Source of the DNA: Streptomyces sp.
Lineage (GTDB): Bacteria; Actinomycetota; Actinomycetes; Streptomycetales; Streptomycetaceae
Length of the DNA stretch: 64,000 nucleotides
NCBI RefSeq assembly: GCF_019510245.1
Contig: NZ_JAEKKT010000120.1
Span: forward strand, 1 to 64,000
Direction: 5' to 3'
A program made the translations under genes and the position numbers. Below, one piece after another: positions 8,414 through 16,702 of this stretch (position 1 is the first letter of the stretch; the number at the start of each line of letters is the position of its first letter). The notes under the pieces were generated by a model. It was not told the origin of the DNA, searched no databases, and saw nothing but the letters and a program-made list of their open reading frames with translations.

Positions 8414-9778
8414 GTGACATCCACCCTGGTCAAGGAGACGGCGGGCCCACCGTCCGCCGGAACCGTTCAACGTGCTCGCCGCTCACGGCGGCGGGCGTGG
8501 CTCGCCGCTGTGCTGTTCGTCTTCCCGGCGCTGCTCCTGCTCGGTGCGCTCGTCGTCTACCCCGTGCTGTTCTCCGTCGGCCGCAGCTTCTTCGACGCCT
8601 CCGGCACCCGCTTCGTGGGAACCGGCAACTACACAGAGATGTTCCGCGACCCGGCGACCCTCAAGGCCGTCCGTAACACGGCCATCTGGGTCGTCGTCGC
8701 GCCGACCCTGCTGACCGGCCTCGGTCTGGTCCTGGCCGTGCTGGTGGAGAAGGTCCGCTGGGCGACGGCATTCAAGCTGCTGCTGTTCATGCCGATGGCC
8801 GTGTCCTTCCTGGCCGCCGGCATCATCTTCCGCCTCGCCTACGACCAGGACCCCTCCAAGGGCGTACTCAACGCCGCCGCCGTCAGCGTGCACGACGCCT
8901 TCAAGGGCACCTCCGCGTACCCGACGGCCAGAGCCCGCGACGGGCACGGGATCATGTCGAGCCCGGACGGCTCGTACCGGACGAGCGAGCGCATACCGCC
9001 CGGCACCTCCGTGGACTTCGGGATGGTGGGCATCGCTCCCGGCGATGTGCCCGGCGACGCGCGGCTCGCATACCCGGCCGCCGGCCGAAAGCCCGCACTC
9101 GACGAGGTGAACGGGGTTGTCTACCTGGACTTCACCTCCGGCGGGGGAGGAGTCCAGGGCAAGGTCGACCGGAAGGAGATCGGACTGCCGAAGATGCGCG
9201 TCGAAGTGGTCGGCGCCGACGGCAGGACGGTCACGAGCACCATCACGGCCGCCGACGGTTCCTTCCGCTTCTCCGGCCTGAAGTCGGGCGCGTACACGCT
9301 CAAGCTGCCCGCCTCGAACTTCGCCCAGCCCTACCAGGGCGTGTCATGGCTCGGACCGACACTCGTGACGCCCGCCATCATTGGCGCGTACCTGTGGATC
9401 TGGACCGGGTTCGCCATGGTCCTGATCGGGGCCGGGCTCGCGGCCCTGCCGCGGGACGCGCTGGAGGCCGCGCGGATGGACGGCGCCAACGAATGGCAGA
9501 TTTTCCGGCGGATCACGGTGCCCCTGCTGGCCCCCGTGCTGACCGTGGTCTTCGTGACTCTGGTCATCAACGTGATGAAGGTCTTCGACCTCGTCTATGT
9601 CATCGCCCCGGGGCCGGTGCAGGAGGACGCGACCGTTCTCGCCACCCAGATGTGGCTGGTGTCGTTCGGCGGCGGCAACAACCAGGGGCTGGGCAGCGCG
9701 CTGGGCGTGCTCCTGCTGCTGCTGGTCATCCCGGCCATGGTCTTCAACGTCCGTCGCTTCCGAAGGAGTCAGCGATGA
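8414..9778 (+). CDS. Sugar ABC transporter permease (MalF/AglF type) with a large inserted extracellular domain
   Basis: A 454-residue permease, roughly 150 residues longer than a plain MalF-type subunit. Helices near residues 28-52, 88-112 and 118-140 are followed by an insert of about 145 residues (165-310, bases about 8906-9343) before the helices that carry the EAA loop (EAARMDGANEWQIFRRI at 351). The insert contains a beta-sandwich-like stretch at 246-300 (VQGKVDR, RVEVVGADGR, DGSFRFSGLKSGAYTLKLP), the pattern of carboxypeptidase-regulatory or Cna-B-like domains. By topology it sits outside the cell. GTG 8414 is six bases after the previous stop. The gene overlaps the next permease by four bases (ATGA). 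Confidence 0.88.
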   Translation: MTSTLVKETAGPPSAGTVQRARRSRRRAWLAAVLFVFPALLLLGALVVYPVLFSVGRSFFDASGTRFVGTGNYTEMFRDPATLKAVRNTAIWVVVAPTLLTGLGLVLAVLVEKVRWATAFKLLLFMPMAVSFLAAGIIFRLAYDQDPSKGVLNAAAVSVHDAFKGTSAYPTARARDGHGIMSSPDGSYRTSERIPPGTSVDFGMVGIAPGDVPGDARLAYPAAGRKPALDEVNGVVYLDFTSGGGGVQGKVDRKEIGLPKMRVEVVGADGRTVTSTITAADGSFRFSGLKSGAYTLKLPASNFAQPYQGVSWLGPTLVTPAIIGAYLWIWTGFAMVLIGAGLAALPRDALEAARMDGANEWQIFRRITVPLLAPVLTVVFVTLVINVMKVFDLVYVIAPGPVQEDATVLATQMWLVSFGGGNNQGLGSALGVLLLLLVIPAMVFNVRRFRRSQR

Positions 9779-10614
9779 ACGCGATACGGCGCGGGCTGGG
9801 CAACGGCCTGGTACAGGCCTTCCTCGTGGTGACCGGGCTGGTGTGGCTCACCCCGCTGGCAGGGCTCCTGCTGTCCTCCCTGCGGTCGGCCCAGGACACC
9901 GCGAAGGGCGGCTGGTGGACGGTGTTCTCCAGCCCAGGCCAGCTCTCCTTCGACAACTACACGGCGTTGCTGAAGAACTCCGGTATCACGCACTCCCTTT
10001 GGAACACGGTGCTCATTTCGGTGCCGGCGACGTTCCTGGTCGTGATCATCGCGGCACTCGCCGGATACGCTTTCGCCTGGCTCGACTTCCCGGGCCGGGA
10101 CGCCATCTTCCTGCTGGTCGTGGCCCTCCTGGTGGTGCCGGTGCAGATAGGTCTGCTGCCGGTCGCCAAACTCTTCGGAGAACTAGGGCTGTTCGGCACC
10201 ATTCCCGGGGTCGTCCTGTTCCACGTGGCCTACGGCCTGCCCTTCGCGGTGTTCCTGCTGCGGAACTACTTCGCGGAGATGCCCAAGGAGATGCTGGAAG
10301 CGGCTCGCATGGATGGCGGCGGCGAGTGGCGGATCTTCGTCCAGCTGGTTTTGCCGGTGGGCAGGCCGGCCATCGCCAGCCTCGCCATCTTCCAGTTCCT
10401 GTGGGTGTGGAACGACATGCTGGTGGCCCTGCTGTTCGCCGACAGTTCCTCGCAGCCACTGACCGTCGAACTCCAGTCGCAGATCAGGCAGTTCGGTAGC
10501 AACATCGATGTGCTGGCGCCGGGCGCATTCCTGTCGCTGGTGGTGCCCGTGGTGGTGTTCTTCGCCTTCCAGCGGCACTTCGTCCAGGGTGTGATGGCGG
10601 GGTCGGTTAAGTAG
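9775..10614 (+). CDS. Sugar ABC transporter permease (MalG type)
   Basis: A 279-residue inner-membrane permease with six predicted helices, beginning MNAIRRGLGNGLVQAFLVV. The ATPase-contact EAA loop reads EAARMDGGGEWRIFVQLVLP. The start codon overlaps the upstream permease stop (ATGA) and is preceded by GAAGGAG, indicating coupled translation of the two membrane subunits. It closes the sugar operon; a strong hairpin terminator begins 12 bases after the stop. The frame is open far upstream of 9775, but that part is a shadow of the upstream permease. Confidence 0.93.
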   Translation: MNAIRRGLGNGLVQAFLVVTGLVWLTPLAGLLLSSLRSAQDTAKGGWWTVFSSPGQLSFDNYTALLKNSGITHSLWNTVLISVPATFLVVIIAALAGYAFAWLDFPGRDAIFLLVVALLVVPVQIGLLPVAKLFGELGLFGTIPGVVLFHVAYGLPFAVFLLRNYFAEMPKEMLEAARMDGGGEWRIFVQLVLPVGRPAIASLAIFQFLWVWNDMLVALLFADSSSQPLTVELQSQIRQFGSNIDVLAPGAFLSLVVPVVVFFAFQRHFVQGVMAGSVK

Positions 10615-10625
10615 ACCCGCCCAAG

Positions 10626-10668
10626 GAGCGCGGACGCGACGGCCGGTGTGGCTGTCGCGTCCGCGCTC
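10626..10668 (+). terminator. Intrinsic terminator of the sugar-uptake operon
   Basis: A perfect 15-base stem (10626-10640 pairing with 10654-10668) with a 13-base loop lies just after the last permease gene and is followed by CACTTTCCCC. The stem reads GAGCGCGGACGCGAC on the left arm. It lacks a long U-tract, as is usual in Streptomyces. Confidence 0.85.
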
Positions 10669-10747
10669 ACTTTCCCCTGACCCCGAGCGCACATGGTGTG
10701 AGCCGACGGCGCCTACCCGGAAGACGAGAGTCACCGGACCGCCACGG

Positions 10748-10786
10748 GGGGTAAGGAAGTGCAGTGCGGGTGCCTTTCCTTACCCC
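10748..10786. promoter_or_regulatory. Perfect 11-base inverted repeat upstream of the lectin-domain gene
   Basis: GGGGTAAGGAA at 10748-10758 pairs with TTCCTTACCCC at 10776-10786, with a 17-base loop. It lies about 125 bases before the start of the lectin-domain gene and after the operon terminator. It could be an operator, an attenuator hairpin or a transcription-start structure. The 10669-10909 gap otherwise holds only promoter-like sequence that I cannot assign. Confidence 0.45.
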
Positions 10787-10909
10787 GTGCGCACTGAAGG
10801 CAGCGCACGTCTTCCCGACTGCGTACGGTGGCTTGTGCCGACTGTGTGCGACAGGTGCGGGCGCCCCGCGTCGTACCGCACGGACATCTGACGAGAACAG
10901 GATTCGAAT

Positions 10910-12145
10910 ATGCCAGCAGCGCAGTCAGACGTGAGTTCCCGGTCCGACGCGCCGGACGCACCGGTCGAGCCGGGCGCCCCGGTCGAGCCGGCCGCCGTGT
11001 GGCACCAGCCGCTTCCTTGGTCACGCTCCCGGGCGGGCGGGGCCACCACGGCCGTCCGGGAACCTGCGACCGGGCGGCCCCCGGCGCACCAGGAGGACCA
11101 GAGCGAGGAGCTCGAACAGGGCGCGCGGGAGCCGGACGACACGCACCGTCGTACCGAGGCGGGAGGTTTGAGCCTGTGGTTCGGACGCCGTCGGCGCGAA
11201 GGACACGACTCCGACGCCCAGACTGAGGAGGAGACCGCATCCTCGGCCGCGGAGGGAGCCCTGACCGTGCCGGCCGAAGACTACGGCGCCCCGGTCGAGG
11301 AGGAGGCCGACGACTTGGACGGGGACCCGGATGACGGTATGTCGCCCCGCGGTGCGCGGCCGCGTGTCAGCGTGAAGGTCGCCGGGACCGCGGCCCTGCT
11401 GGGCGCCGCACTGCTCACGACCCCGTTCCTCCTGGCGCAGAGCGGCGACGCGGACCACGCCACACGGAACGCAGCAGGTGCCCGCCCGGACGCCTCGGTC
11501 GGACCGGACGGACTCGCGGCGCCCGGTGTGCCTACGACGCCGACTGCTCTCGGGCCTTCGCACGTGCCGTCCCACAAGGCCACCACCGGCCATCCGTCGA
11601 GGAAGTCTACAGAGGCCGGGGCGAAGAAGTCCGCCGAGCGCTCCACCAGGGAAACGGACAAGTCCGGCCACGAGGCAAAGGCAGCGCCCGCCAAGGCGGC
11701 CAAGTCCTCGAAGTCGACGAGCAAGTCGGCCACGAAGTCGTCCACGAAGTCGTCCACCAAGTCGTCCACCAAGTCGTCGAGCAAGTCGACGGCGACCGCC
11801 ACAGCCGTGCCGACGTCGCTGAACATTCCGGCGGGCAAGTCCCTCGCCCAGGGGCAGTCCTGGCATACCGACCGCATCACCGTGACCATGCAGACGGACG
11901 GCAACTTCGTCGTCTACAACGCGGCGCACAAGGGCCTGTGGTCGACGCGGACAAACGGCTACGGCTACCGGGCGAAGATGAACAGTAACGGCAATTTCGT
12001 CATCTACAACAAGGCGGGGGACGACATCTGGGACACCGGCACGAGCGGCCATTCCGGCGCGTACTTCCGCCTCGGTCACGACGGCAACGTGATGGTCGTC
12101 TACCGGGGGCACGCAATCTGGAACGCCGGCACGAGGGTGGTATGA
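10910..12145 (+). CDS. Membrane-anchored protein with C-terminal bulb-type (B-) lectin domain
   Basis: A 411-residue protein with three parts. Residues 1-150 are acidic and proline-rich (cytoplasmic by prediction). One membrane helix lies near 155-175 (VAGTAALLGAALLTTPFLL). An extracellular linker has repeated Lys-Ser-Ser-Thr (about 245-300). The final ~105 residues form a B-lectin domain with repeats of the form QTDGNFVVYN, NSNGNFVIYN and GHDGNVMVVY, the mannose-binding signature. The same domain ends the kinase at 13090-14619. Ligand and role are unknown; the domain suggests envelope or extracellular glycan binding. ATG 10910 was chosen because it begins the open acidic region; no strong ribosome site is visible. 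Confidence 0.85.
   Translation: MPAAQSDVSSRSDAPDAPVEPGAPVEPAAVWHQPLPWSRSRAGGATTAVREPATGRPPAHQEDQSEELEQGAREPDDTHRRTEAGGLSLWFGRRRREGHDSDAQTEEETASSAAEGALTVPAEDYGAPVEEEADDLDGDPDDGMSPRGARPRVSVKVAGTAALLGAALLTTPFLLAQSGDADHATRNAAGARPDASVGPDGLAAPGVPTTPTALGPSHVPSHKATTGHPSRKSTEAGAKKSAERSTRETDKSGHEAKAAPAKAAKSSKSTSKSATKSSTKSSTKSSTKSSSKSTATATAVPTSLNIPAGKSLAQGQSWHTDRITVTMQTDGNFVVYNAAHKGLWSTRTNGYGYRAKMNSNGNFVIYNKAGDDIWDTGTSGHSGAYFRLGHDGNVMVVYRGHAIWNAGTRVV
11702..11790 (+). repeat. 12-base tandem repeat encoding the Lys-Ser-Ser-Thr linker
   Basis: About seven imperfect copies of AAGTCGTCCACC/G run through the lectin-domain gene and encode (K-S-S-T)n. The copies remain in frame, so length variation would alter linker length rather than break the protein. 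Confidence 0.85.
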
Positions 12146-12167
12146 GCGACCGTGCCATGCGTCCTGT

Positions 12168-12710
12168 TCAAGCGAGCCACTGACGCACATGGCGGCGCGC
12201 GGCGCTGATACGGGATTTGACCGTGCCCAGAGGCAGTTCGGTGCGCTCGGCGATCTCCGCGTAGCTCATGCGGCAGATGTCCCGGTAGATCAGCGGTAGA
12301 GCCAGAGAAGGATAGTCACGCTCGAGACGATCCAGCGCCTCCAGCAGATCGACACGGTGACCGGCGATCACGCTGGTGGTGCGCGGTTCCGGCGGGTACA
12401 AGGCCTCGATGGACAACGGCAGTTCAGCCCACCGGCGTTTCAGCTCGCGGTACTTCTGACGAGCGCAGTTGGCGACCACGGTGTGCAGCCAAGTAGTGAA
12501 GAGGCTGCGCTGCTCGAACGAGGTGATGTTCTGGGCCACCTGCAGAAGTACATCTTGCGCCGCTTCCTCGGCATCGTGGCGATTGGGCAGGAACCGCCCG
12601 CAGCGACGAAGCACTTCGGGCCGGATCGCCTGCAGGAGAGTGTTCAGCGACGCGGGATCTCCACCTGCGGCCAGGGCAGCGAGGTCTTCGGCGTCGGGGG
12701 GGAGCGGCAC
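12168..12710 (-). CDS. RNA polymerase ECF-type sigma factor
   Basis: A 180-residue sigma factor. Region 2 covers about residues 25-90 (DAEEAAQDVLLQVAQNITSF, then FTTWLHTVVANCARQKYRE), and region 4 covers 125-178 (MSYAEIAERTELPLGTVKSR, with the helix-turn-helix). It directs RNA polymerase to a dedicated promoter set. No anti-sigma gene is adjacent; instead two lectin-domain membrane proteins flank it, one of them a Ser/Thr kinase, which makes phosphorylation-linked control an attractive but unproved idea. ATG 12710 begins MPLPPDAEDLAALAAGGD, a normal ECF start. Confidence 0.92.
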   Translation of the reverse strand: MPLPPDAEDLAALAAGGDPASLNTLLQAIRPEVLRRCGRFLPNRHDAEEAAQDVLLQVAQNITSFEQRSLFTTWLHTVVANCARQKYRELKRRWAELPLSIEALYPPEPRTTSVIAGHRVDLLEALDRLERDYPSLALPLIYRDICRMSYAEIAERTELPLGTVKSRISAARRHVRQWLA

Positions 12711-13089
12711 GGAAGAACTCCCTTGCGTTCAGGGTGTCGGACGACTCAGGGCGGCAAAGTGCGTGTCCCCTGCACGCAGGCCCATGGCCGGTAATTGCAC
12801 AGTACCGGCAAGTTCGTTGTGCCGGTGCCCAAAGAATGGAGATCGTGTTGGTCCTGTGCACGTTGCGCCCGGCTGTGTCACCAGCCGACACTGTTGCATA
12901 GGCATCTGCGGTCGCAGGGGGCCCGGCATGCCGTACGGGCACCCGGCAAGGTGCCCTCACCGTCTCGGCGGTGTGAGGCGAGGAAGGCACGGATGCCGCT
13001 CATGGGCGGCACAACGGGCAGAAGTCCGATCCGCCGCCTTCCTGGTCCGATCGAATGTCGAACGGCAACTGCGCTGGAGTTCCGTCTTC
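12711..13089. promoter_or_regulatory. Divergent intergenic region between sigma factor and lectin-kinase
   Basis: The 379-base gap must hold promoters for both the sigma factor (leftward) and the kinase (rightward). A near-repeat of GTACCGG/GTGCCGG occurs around 12800-12830. I see no convincing small gene: open frames here lack ribosome sites and normal codon bias. Confidence 0.4.
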
Positions 13090-14619
13090 ATGTCAACTCT
13101 CGTCACTGTCGGACGTCACCGCCTGCAACGCCTCTTGGGGTGCGGAGGTTTCGGCATGGTCTGGCTCGCCCACGACGATCTGCTCGAAGCTCCGGTGGCG
13201 GTGAAGGTCATGGCGGAGAAATGGGTCCACCGGTCCGACCTCCGGGAGCGATTCCTGGACGAGGCCCGGCTGCTGCGCCAGGCCGCGTCCGATCGCGTGG
13301 TGCAGGTCTACGACATCGGTGAACTGTCCGACGGGCGGCCGTATTTCGTCATGACCTACGCCGACGGTGGCACACTGGCCGACCGGCTGGCTTCGGGGCC
13401 TCTGACGGTCGACCAGGCGCTGCGGTTCGCGGTGCAGGCCGCACGGGGTGTGGCCGACCTGCACGCGGCCGGCATCGTGCACCGTGACATCAAGCCGTCC
13501 AATATCCTTCTTCAGACGGGATCGGGCGGCCGTGAGCGTCTGCTGGTGGCCGATCTCGGCCTGGCCAAGAGTCTGGCGCACGCCTCGGGACTGACGCAGG
13601 GAGTGGGGTCACCCGGCTACATGGCCCCCGAGCAGGTCCCGGAGGACGTATTGGTCGATGTCGACGAGCGGGCCGATGTCTACGGTCTGGGCGCACTCAC
13701 CTACGAGTTGCTGACCGGGAGTCTGCCGGCTGCGGCGGAATCACTCGACTGGCCCGGACCACCGCACCCTCAGGTGCCGACGTCGGTCCGGCGCGTGACG
13801 CGACGCGCGCTCGATCCGGAGCGGGAGCGGCGCTGGGCCGATGCCGGCGAGTTCGCGAATGCCCTCGAGGCCGCCGCGACTGCGACGCTCCGCAGCCGCC
13901 TGTTTCGAACCGTCGCGACCGGCAAGGGCACCGGCAGGCGGAGAGTGTGGGCGATTCTCGCCGGGACCGCCGTCATCGCGACCGTGGGGTTGACCACGCG
14001 GTCGGTCTTCGAAGCGGACTCCGCAGTGGACACCAGGTCCCGCGCGGGAGCCGGCAGTACCGTGACCGCCGAGCCGTACGGGACCTCCTCGGCCACGACA
14101 TCACCGTCTCCGCATCGAGCCCCCGCAGTGCCGGCTTCGTCGGCTTCGTCGGCTTCACCTGCACCGTCCGCTGCGCTGTCATCGAGCCCCTCGGCAGGGA
14201 TCGGCGCCGAAGCGACGAAGAAGGCCGTCCCTTCCGGACAGGCGGCGGATCCGCACCCGAGCGAAGTGGTGTCGGCCTCGCCTGAATGGACGACGTTGAC
14301 CGTGCGACATGACCAGCAACTGATGCCGGGCGAGTCCTGGCAGACCAACCGGACGACTATGACGATGCAGACCGACGGAAACCTCGTCATCTACGACGAG
14401 GACCACCATCGGCGCTGGTCCTCGGGCACTTCCGGCACCGGCTACCGCGCCATCATGCAGGCCGACGGCAACCTCGTCGTCTACAACAGAGATACCTTTG
14501 GTGTCTGGAGCTCCGTCACTTCCGGCCACGACGGTGCCTATCTCTACCTCGGTACCGATGGCGACGTCAGCGTGGTCTACAAGGGCGCCACCCTTTGGTC
14601 GGCTGGCACCCAGCACTGA
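13090..14619 (+). CDS. Ser/Thr protein kinase with transmembrane helix and extracellular B-lectin domain
   Basis: A 509-residue receptor-like kinase. The N-terminal domain (about 8-270) has the Gly-rich loop GCGGFGMVW, ATP lysine VAVKV (Lys39), catalytic loop HRDIKPSN (131-138), DLG (155-157) in place of DFG, and the APE region GSPGYMAPEQ. One membrane helix follows near 282-302, then a Ser/Ala/Pro linker, then a C-terminal B-lectin domain with QTDGNLVIYD and QADGNLVVYN repeats. The frame is open far upstream to 12469, but that part lies antisense to the sigma gene; ATG 13090 begins a normal kinase start. The outside lectin domain suggests glycan or cell-wall sensing. It shares its lectin module with the gene at 10910. 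Confidence 0.92.
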   Translation: MSTLVTVGRHRLQRLLGCGGFGMVWLAHDDLLEAPVAVKVMAEKWVHRSDLRERFLDEARLLRQAASDRVVQVYDIGELSDGRPYFVMTYADGGTLADRLASGPLTVDQALRFAVQAARGVADLHAAGIVHRDIKPSNILLQTGSGGRERLLVADLGLAKSLAHASGLTQGVGSPGYMAPEQVPEDVLVDVDERADVYGLGALTYELLTGSLPAAAESLDWPGPPHPQVPTSVRRVTRRALDPERERRWADAGEFANALEAAATATLRSRLFRTVATGKGTGRRRVWAILAGTAVIATVGLTTRSVFEADSAVDTRSRAGAGSTVTAEPYGTSSATTSPSPHRAPAVPASSASSASPAPSAALSSSPSAGIGAEATKKAVPSGQAADPHPSEVVSASPEWTTLTVRHDQQLMPGESWQTNRTTMTMQTDGNLVIYDEDHHRRWSSGTSGTGYRAIMQADGNLVVYNRDTFGVWSSVTSGHDGAYLYLGTDGDVSVVYKGATLWSAGTQH

Positions 14620-14631
14620 CCGGTCGGCGGC

Positions 14632-15474
14632 TCATGCCCCCGTGTCGACGGTGACGCCGGCCGTCCCGGCTCCGTCCGTGAGCGTGCGGGGTGACTCGTC
14701 CATCCCGGGTATCGACACGATCTCCGCGGGCTCTGTGCCCGCCTCGGCCGGGGCCGGGGCCTCCTCGGCCTCTGCGTCTGCTTCGGCCGGGGCCTCCTCG
14801 GCGTCTGCCTCGGCCGGCGTTTCGTCTTCTTCGGTCTGCGGGACGTCCGCGGGTTCGGTCTTGGCGGCATCCGAAACGGGTGCGTGTGTTGCGATCGCCT
14901 CCAGCAGCGGCTCGGTTTCCACGAGCATGCTGACGGCGCTGGCCGGATTGATGTAGAGCTGGTGTGCCTCGGGAAGCAGGGAAAGGAGCTCGACCACCGG
15001 CCGGACCTCGGCCAGCAGCCGTCCTGCGTGTCGGAGCTGGTCGGTTGAGGTGTAGACGGGGAGGACAGGGGTGCCGTCGGGGGAGACGCCGAACAGGGGC
15101 GTGCCGTCGGCGGTGACCCAGAAGGCCACCTCGGCGGCTACGAGGCTCCGGTAGACGTCGCCGGTCGGGCCGTATCCGGTACTCGCGAGCTGGACCGCGG
15201 CGTCGACAGGGTCAGTGGGCTCGGGCCAGCCGAGGGTCTGGGGTGATGGGCTGTAGTCCGGGTTGTCCTGCCACTCCTGGATGGTGCCGTCCGAGCCGGA
15301 ACGCCATCTGCCGACCACGGCCCAGGGGGGCGGCGAGCCCTCGCCCTGCCAGGAGGGGTCCACCTTGCCGATCCAGTGGCCGGGAGAGTTCTCAGCGGCG
15401 ATGCGGACCTCCTCCGGAGGCTCGGGAGCCTCGGGCTGATCCGGCCGGGCGGGCAGTTCCAGGGGGTTGTTCAT
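14632..15474 (-). CDS. SseB-family-like protein with acidic Ala/Glu-rich tail
   Basis: About 280 residues from ATG 15474 (MNNPLELPARPDQPEAPEPP). The first half reads like a short tryptophan-rich domain (GHWIGKVDPSWQGEG, PPPWAVVGRWRSG). The middle resembles SseB N-terminal domains: VAFWVTADGTPLFGVSPDGT, then LRHAGRLLAEVRPVVELL and LPEAHQLYINPASAVSML. The last ~80 residues are an Ala/Glu/Pro-rich low-complexity tail. SseB-like proteins in actinomycetes are often linked with secretion or ESX-like loci, but none is present here and the function is unknown. The frame is open upstream to 15633, but the extra residues look non-coding. Confidence 0.7.
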   Translation of the reverse strand: MNNPLELPARPDQPEAPEPPEEVRIAAENSPGHWIGKVDPSWQGEGSPPPWAVVGRWRSGSDGTIQEWQDNPDYSPSPQTLGWPEPTDPVDAAVQLASTGYGPTGDVYRSLVAAEVAFWVTADGTPLFGVSPDGTPVLPVYTSTDQLRHAGRLLAEVRPVVELLSLLPEAHQLYINPASAVSMLVETEPLLEAIATHAPVSDAAKTEPADVPQTEEDETPAEADAEEAPAEADAEAEEAPAPAEAGTEPAEIVSIPGMDESPRTLTDGAGTAGVTVDTGA

Positions 15475-16629
15475 CGCATTCTCGCTGTCAGTGGTGTCGG
15501 TGTTGTCGGTAGTGGGTGCTCGGTGCTCCGCATGGACGGTCGGGCCCCGGTGTATTCGGTCATCAGATGGGGTATGCCGCGGAGAAGTCCGGCAGTCACT
15601 GCGGTCATTGTGAGGGCGTACGGTGATCTCCACCGCCGATCACTGAGCGATAGGCCTTCATCTGACGGTTATTTCATGCATCTGGAAACGGCCACTCAAG
15701 TCACCGGCAGTGCCAGCGCCAGCGATACACGGATCTGTTCGCCAAGAATTGCGTGTACGGTTGCTGCACGCCGGTCGGATGCCGTGCACCCTACCGAAGA
15801 CCCTGATGGCCGCCATTGCTGTAACGCTTCACTGATTTCTCCTTTCTGCCGGCCTCTTTCGAAGACTTTCTCGACTTCCTCGGTTCCAGGAACCGCTGCG
15901 CATCAGTCTGCTGCCCTTGCGGGCCTTGCAGCGCTCGGAGTCCCCCGAAGTGCACTCGTGAGCATCGGCAAGTGTGCGTACAGACATGAAGTGCCGAACA
16001 GGGTGTGGCTCTGTCGCGAAGTGGTGTAAGACCGGCACACGGCCGGACGGGCGGCGGCACTGTCAAAAGTCCCGTCACTACGGTGTGTTCACGCCGGTAA
16101 AGCATTTGGGTGCCGTCGTCATGCGGCATCGCAGCCCGCGAGTGCCCCTGGCGAGCTTGTTCTTCTCGTGCAGCCTGGCGTTCAGTTGGCGCCCACCGCT
16201 TCCGAATTCCTGAGGGCCGGCTCCAGAAAGGCTTCCCAGCTCGCCGCAGGGCGGCGGGCGGAACGCGCCGCGAGTGATTCAGCGTACCCATCGCACGGGC
16301 GGACACCGGCGCTTCTCCGGCGAGATCTGCGAAGTACCTCGCGGGTCGCTCCGCGGATGGTTCGACCTCTGCCGCCGAGTGTGACGAGCTCAATACCGCC
16401 GAACGTCGAGCGTGGCGCCTCCGAGTCGCGCCTGGGATCCGACGCCATCCGCTGCCAGATCGTCACGTGGATGACGCGCTCGCCGGGTGTTCGGCCCGGA
16501 GCGCCGCAAGCTGTTTGCGGCGGAGCCCGTCGCCTGCGCGGCCGAAGGAATTCGAGCCACCAGGCGCGTGACTGTCGGTGCGCAGGCCGCCTGGCCTGCT
16601 GCTCAGTGTGTGCGGACAGCTGCTGTGGG
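15475..16629. other. Gene-poor 1.15-kb stretch before the tRNA
   Basis: No open frame here has a ribosome site, recognisable domain or typical codon bias; those that exist look like chance frames in high-GC DNA. A segment at about 15990-16040 (GTGTGGCTCTGTCGCGAAG) resembles the end of an IS element, but I cannot define an element. The lower GC near 15640-15680 probably includes the promoter of the SseB-like gene. The stretch may be eroded mobile DNA at the edge of an integration next to the tRNA gene. Confidence 0.4.
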
Positions 16630-16702
16630 CGCCCCCGGCAGGACTCGAACCTGCGGCCAAGCGCTTAGAAGGCGCCTGCTCTATCCACTGAGCTACGGGG
16701 GC
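16630..16702 (-). tRNA. tRNA-Arg (anticodon TCT)
   Basis: On the minus strand the acceptor 5' arm GCCCCCG begins at 16702 and pairs with CGGGGGC ending at 16631, with discriminator G at 16630. The D-arm (AGCTCAGTGGATAGAGC), the anticodon loop CTTCTAA with TCT at 16667-16669, and a T-arm containing GGTTCGAGTCC are all present. The CCA end is not encoded. The 3' end faces the accessory-looking DNA at 1-16629, the usual geometry for tRNA-targeted integration. Confidence 0.95.

Noticed and set aside
12469..13089. Extension of the lectin-kinase frame far upstream of ATG 13090
   Set aside because: This stretch runs antisense to the sigma factor and through the promoter gap, lacks a kinase-like start, and 13090 gives the expected kinase N-terminus.
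15791..16393. A 200-residue minus-strand frame in the gene-poor stretch
   Set aside because: No start with ribosome site, no domain and a Cys/His/Arg-rich composition typical of chance frames.
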